The notes beneath the pieces were generated by a model. The model worked only from the letters and a program-made list of their open reading frames with translations, was not told the origin of the DNA and searched no databases. From the NCBI GenBank assembly GCA_002007315.1, contig LNZQ01000028.1, positions 1-10,554 of the forward strand: a DNA stretch of 10,554 nucleotides. The letters run 5' to 3'. Below are positions 8,271-10,554 of the stretch, in pieces. The stretch's first letter is position 1. Each line of letters starts with the position of its first letter. Source of the DNA: Epulopiscium sp. Nele67-Bin004 (GTDB taxonomy: Bacteria > Bacillota_A > Clostridia > Lachnospirales > Cellulosilyticaceae). The position numbers and the translations under genes were made by a program.

Positions 8271-8305
8271 AAAAAAGATACGATATAATGTCGTATCTTT
8301 TTTTT
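8271..8305 (+). terminator. Rho-independent terminator after ftsZ
   Basis: GATACGA (8277-8283) and TCGTATC (8291-8297) form a perfect 7-bp stem with a 7-base loop, followed by eight T. Six A precede the stem, so A-U pairing could extend it and it could also work on the opposite strand. It starts 24 bases after the ftsZ stop and separates the division operon from the sporulation sigma operon. Confidence 0.88.
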
Positions 8306-8321
8306 GCATGTTATACCTAAT

Positions 8322-8354
8322 TTTACAAAATATGTAAGTGATATACTATACAAT
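8322..8354 (+). promoter_or_regulatory. Candidate spoIIGA-sigE promoter, unusual spacing
   Basis: Two readings are possible. TTTACA (8322-8327) is 21 bases from TACAAT (8349-8354), close to the 22-base spacing known for the Spo0A-dependent spoIIG promoter of Bacillus subtilis. Alternatively TG-A-TATACT (8339-8347) is a good extended -10 without a recognisable -35 at 16-18 bases. Either way this is the only promoter-like DNA between the ftsZ terminator and spoIIGA. The exact start of transcription is not known. Confidence 0.45.
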
Positions 8355-8370
8355 AAATATAAACACACGA

Positions 8371-8376
8371 AAGAGG
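8371..8376 (+). promoter_or_regulatory. Ribosome binding site that sets the spoIIGA start
   Basis: AAGAGG lies 6 bases before the ATG at 8383. The frame is open back to a GTG at 8338, but that codon overlaps the candidate -10 region and has no such site. Confidence 0.65.
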
Positions 8377-8382
8377 CGTAAT

Positions 8383-9246
8383 ATGCAAATAATATACATT
8401 GATATTTTGTTTTTTATAAACTTTTTAATGGACATATTTATATTTATTACTGCAAGTCTATTATTATCAAGACAAATTGTACTTAGAAAAATTTTTGTAG
8501 CATCTTTTATGGCATCAGTTATGTATTGTTTTATAGTTATTATACCAAGCTTGCAATCATTACCTTTTAATTTATATTATCTAGTATTACCATGTATACC
8601 AATTATTTACCTATTTAAGCCGATTACAATAAGTAAATTTTTTGAGGTATACATAGTAAATATAATTGTAGCAAGCATTATAGGCGGACTTTCGTTTAAC
8701 ATGTACTATCAACTTAGTTATGTTTACGGTGAACAAGTTTCGATAATTGTTCCAATTATTACAGGTGCAGTAATTACTTTATTAACTTATCATTGCATAA
8801 CATTTATAAGAAAAAGAATACTGCTACTGCCTTATGAAGCAAAAGTTACATTCAACATAAATAATAATGTAATAACTTTAGAAGGGATTGTAGACACAGG
8901 GAATATGCTTTACACGGTATTTTCAAAAAGACCTGTAACAGTAGTTGCAATGGATAAAATTGAAAAATACCTGACTAATGAAATAAAAGAATTTATAAAT
9001 AAGTTAGAAACAACTGATAATGTAATTGATATTTTGCCAGATACAAATAAATCAATTCAGTTAATACCGTTTGATAGTGTGGGATGCAAAAATGGAATGT
9101 TAGTAGCGATTAAAGTTCAAGAAATAACGATTAGTAGAGGTGATATAGTCTATGGATACAACGAGGCAATGGTTGCTTTATGCAAACTTAAGGTGTTTAA
9201 AGATGATAGTTATTCAGTATTAATACATCCAGATTTGGTAAACTAG
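8383..9246 (+). CDS. spoIIGA: Sporulation pro-sigma-E processing protease SpoIIGA
   Basis: Membrane-bound aspartic protease that removes the pro-sequence of pro-sigma-E in the mother cell after asymmetric division; in B. subtilis it is activated by the forespore signal protein SpoIIR. From the ATG at 8383 it has 287 aa, close to the family norm. The N-terminal half (about 1-142) is very hydrophobic, with roughly five membrane segments and the typical opening IIYIDILFFINFLMD (3-17). The C-terminal half is a soluble protease domain with the active-site motif DTGN at 171-174 (D171 the likely catalytic Asp), then RPVTVV at 183-188 and a later conserved stretch IPFDSVGCKNGML at 228-240. Its place directly before sigE, 11 bases apart, matches the conserved spoIIGA-sigE operon. 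It probably has its own promoter, since a terminator stands between it and ftsZ. Confidence 0.94.
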   Translation: MQIIYIDILFFINFLMDIFIFITASLLLSRQIVLRKIFVASFMASVMYCFIVIIPSLQSLPFNLYYLVLPCIPIIYLFKPITISKFFEVYIVNIIVASIIGGLSFNMYYQLSYVYGEQVSIIVPIITGAVITLLTYHCITFIRKRILLLPYEAKVTFNINNNVITLEGIVDTGNMLYTVFSKRPVTVVAMDKIEKYLTNEIKEFINKLETTDNVIDILPDTNKSIQLIPFDSVGCKNGMLVAIKVQEITISRGDIVYGYNEAMVALCKLKVFKDDSYSVLIHPDLVN

Positions 9247-9251
9247 GAGGG
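9245..9251 (+). promoter_or_regulatory. Ribosome binding site of sigE
   Basis: AGGAGGG overlaps the spoIIGA stop codon and lies 6 bases before the sigE ATG at 9258, a strong site suited to coupled expression of the protease and its substrate. Confidence 0.8.
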
Positions 9252-9257
9252 AAATAG

Positions 9258-9998
9258 ATGCGTGTTTTAAATAAACTTATGTATAGTTGTCAGGCTAAGT
9301 ATTTTAATTTTGTAAGCGACCGAGGTTCAGAAGTACACTATATTGGAGGGAGTGAGATACTGCCAGCCCCTCTGTCAAAAGAGGAGGAAATGGAGCTAAT
9401 AGAAAAAATGATAGAAGTTGTTGCCGATGAGGAAGAACTTGCTAACATCAAAAAAACTTTAATAGAGCGAAATCTTAGACTAGTTGTATACATCGCTAAA
9501 AAGTTTGAAAATACAGGGATAGGAATGGAAGATTTGATATCAATTGGTTCAATTGGACTAATTAAAGCAATTAATACGTTTAATCCAACTAAAAAAATTA
9601 AATTAGCTACTTATGCATCAAGGTGCATCGAAAATGAAATACTTATGCATTTGCGTCGAACAAATAAATTGAAAGTTGAAGTTTCTATAGATGAACCACT
9701 TAACGTTGACTGGGACGGAAATGAGTTACTTCTTTCGGATATTTTGGGGACAGAGAGCGACGCAGTTTATCGCAATATTGAAGATGAAGTTGACAAAGAA
9801 CTTTTAAATGAGGCATTACAAAAATTAAACGACAGAGAAAGAGAAATAGTTGAGTTGAGATTTGGATTTAAAAACGAAGGCAAAGAGAAAACTCAAAAAG
9901 AAGTTGCAGACTTGCTGGGGATCTCACAATCGTATATTTCTAGGCTTGAAAAGAAAATAATATGTAGATTAAAAAAAGAATTTAACAAAATGAGTTAA
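9258..9998 (+). CDS. sigE: Sporulation sigma factor sigma-E precursor (pro-sigma-E)
   Basis: Early mother-cell sigma factor, made as an inactive precursor and cut by SpoIIGA. It has 246 aa. Residues 1-27 are the pro-sequence. [10 protein letters not shown] at 24-33 matches the conserved cleavage context (EVYYIGG in B. subtilis, from memory, cut between residues 27 and 28), which places the cut between H27 and Y28. Sigma region 2 spans about 68-137, with [18 protein letters not shown] at 70-87, [14 protein letters not shown] at 91-104, and [20 protein letters not shown] at 115-134 for -10 recognition and melting. [17 protein letters not shown] at 145-161 is specific to sigma-E and sigma-K. Region 4 ends with [21 protein letters not shown] at 211-231 (two-part helix-turn-helix for the -35). 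Region 1.2 appears about six residues longer than in B. subtilis. The ATG has a strong AGGAGGG site. Confidence 0.96.
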   Translation: MRVLNKLMYSCQAKYFNFVSDRGSEVHYIGGSEILPAPLSKEEEMELIEKMIEVVADEEELANIKKTLIERNLRLVVYIAKKFENTGIGMEDLISIGSIGLIKAINTFNPTKKIKLATYASRCIENEILMHLRRTNKLKVEVSIDEPLNVDWDGNELLLSDILGTESDAVYRNIEDEVDKELLNEALQKLNDREREIVELRFGFKNEGKEKTQKEVADLLGISQSYISRLEKKIICRLKKEFNKMS

Positions 9999-10004
9999 AT
10001 TTAT

Positions 10005-10034
10005 GCATAATTTGTCATTTAGTAGGTTATCCTA
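10005..10034 (+). promoter_or_regulatory. Candidate sigma-F/sigma-G promoter of sigG
   Basis: GCATA (10005-10009) as -35 is followed after 15 bases by GGTTATCCTA (10025-10034). This fits the sigma-F consensus (GYWTA, then GGnnAnAnTR, with one conserved base off). The same -10 read as TATCCTA fits sigma-G (CATnnTA, one base off) at 18 bases. It starts 7 bases after the sigE stop and would give a leader of about 45 bases before sigG. This matches the known forespore expression of sigG from a promoter between sigE and sigG in Bacillus. Confidence 0.6.
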
Positions 10035-10074
10035 AGTTATATATAGGCTGATTTAACATACTTATGTAAGAACT

Positions 10075-10080
10075 AGGAGG
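10075..10080 (+). promoter_or_regulatory. Ribosome binding site of sigG
   Basis: AGGAGG lies 7 bases before the ATG at 10088. It is part of AACTAGGAGG, which is repeated exactly before sigE (9241-9250). Confidence 0.8.
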
Positions 10081-10087
10081 AGTCTAC

Positions 10088-10554
10088 ATGGCAATTAATA
10101 AAGTAGAGATATGCGGTGTAAATACATCAAAGTTACCTATTTTAACAAATCAACAAAAGGAACAACTTTTTGAGCTAATAGAAGCTGGTGACAATCGTGC
10201 AAGAGAAGAATATATCTATGGAAATTTGCGATTGGTATTAAGCGTTATACAACGTTTTAACAATAGGGGAGAGCATGTAGACGATTTATTTCAAGTGGGG
10301 TGCATAGGGCTTATAAAAGCGATTGACAATTTTGATGTAAGTCAAAATGTTAAGTTTTCGACTTATGCAGTGCCTATGATTATAGGTGAAATAAGAAGAT
10401 ATCTACGTGATAACAATGCCATAAGGGTAAGTCGTTCCCTAAGAGATACTGCATACAAGGCTTTACAAGTTAAGGAAAAGCTGACGAGACAAAATTCAAA
10501 AGAACCAACAATTGAAGAAATAGCACATGTTTTGGAAATACCAAGTGAAAATAT
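10088..10554 (+). CDS. sigG: Sporulation sigma factor sigma-G, 5' part (cut by window end)
   Basis: Late forespore sigma factor; the first 155 codons are present of about 257 usual for the family, and the frame is open at the window edge. I translated this stretch by hand. The N-terminus shows NKVEICGVNTSKLP at 4-17, a sigma-G hallmark almost identical to B. subtilis sigma-G and absent from sigma-F. Region 2 follows: GNLRLVLSVIQRFNNRGE at 45-62, VDDLFQVGCIGLIKAIDNFD at 64-83, and KFSTYAVPMIIGEIRRYLRD at 89-108. Region 3 begins with IRVSRSLRDTAYKALQV at 112-128 and continues with KEPTIEEIAHVLEIP at 138-152. No pro-sequence is expected or seen, since sigma-G is controlled by anti-sigma factors. 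Start ATG follows AGGAGG by 7 bases. Transcription may come from read-through of spoIIGA-sigE and from the candidate forespore promoter just upstream. Confidence 0.95.
   Translation, partial: MAINKVEICGVNTSKLPILTNQQKEQLFELIEAGDNRAREEYIYGNLRLVLSVIQRFNNRGEHVDDLFQVGCIGLIKAIDNFDVSQNVKFSTYAVPMIIGEIRRYLRDNNAIRVSRSLRDTAYKALQVKEKLTRQNSKEPTIEEIAHVLEIPSEN

Noticed and set aside
8338..8382. Fifteen-codon extension of spoIIGA from a GTG
   Set aside because: It covers the likely -10 region; the ATG at 8383 has AAGAGG 6 bases upstream and gives the normal SpoIIGA N-terminus.
10023..10034. TAGG-TTAT-CCTA inverted repeat upstream of sigG
   Set aside because: Only a 4-bp stem, and it coincides with the candidate -10 element; better explained by the promoter match than as a separate operator or terminator.
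1..10554. A previously undescribed system (defence, mobile or RNA-based)
   Set aside because: All coding space is taken by well-known division, cell wall and sporulation genes in conserved order. The gaps are 136 bases or less, and none holds repeats, structured RNA beyond short hairpins, or unassigned open frames.

Overview
The window is an AT-rich stretch in which every gene lies on the + strand. It joins the late part of a division and cell wall (dcw) cluster to the early sporulation sigma-factor cluster. The gene set murE-murF-mraY-murD-ftsW-ftsQ-ftsZ, terminator, spoIIGA-sigE-sigG points to an endospore-forming Firmicute. AT-rich codon use, UUG/GUG starts and the absence of ftsA beside ftsZ fit the class Clostridia better than Bacilli. 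That placement is inference from layout and protein similarity, and I cannot name a genus. The MurE specificity motif (DNPR) predicts meso-diaminopimelate in the peptidoglycan.

Positions 1-8246 hold seven tightly packed genes. murE, murF, mraY, murD and ftsW are separated by -11 to +11 bases and are probably one transcript that entered the window from upstream. MurE and MurF add the third amino acid and the D-Ala-D-Ala dipeptide, and MurD adds D-Glu earlier in the path. MraY moves the finished UDP-MurNAc-pentapeptide onto the lipid carrier to give lipid I. FtsW polymerises lipid II at the septum, FtsQ/DivIB belongs to the divisome scaffold and FtsZ forms the division ring. murG, which normally sits between ftsW and ftsQ, is not here; that junction is a 47-base spacer with a small hairpin. 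ftsW and ftsQ appear to start with UUG and ftsZ with GUG, each after a purine-rich ribosome binding site.

Positions 8247-8382 are non-coding. They hold a clear Rho-independent terminator after ftsZ, then an AT-rich promoter region for spoIIGA with no good -35 element at normal spacing, as expected for an activator-dependent (Spo0A-type) promoter.

Positions 8383-10554 hold spoIIGA (membrane aspartic protease that matures pro-sigma-E), sigE (with its removable pro-sequence and conserved cleavage context) and the first 155 codons of sigG, which runs off the window. The 89-base gap before sigG contains a good match to a sigma-F/sigma-G promoter, consistent with the forespore-specific expression known for sigG.

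I found no mobile element, CRISPR array, RNA gene or unknown gene. This is a conserved core region. The points of interest are regulatory details and the missing murG, not a new system.
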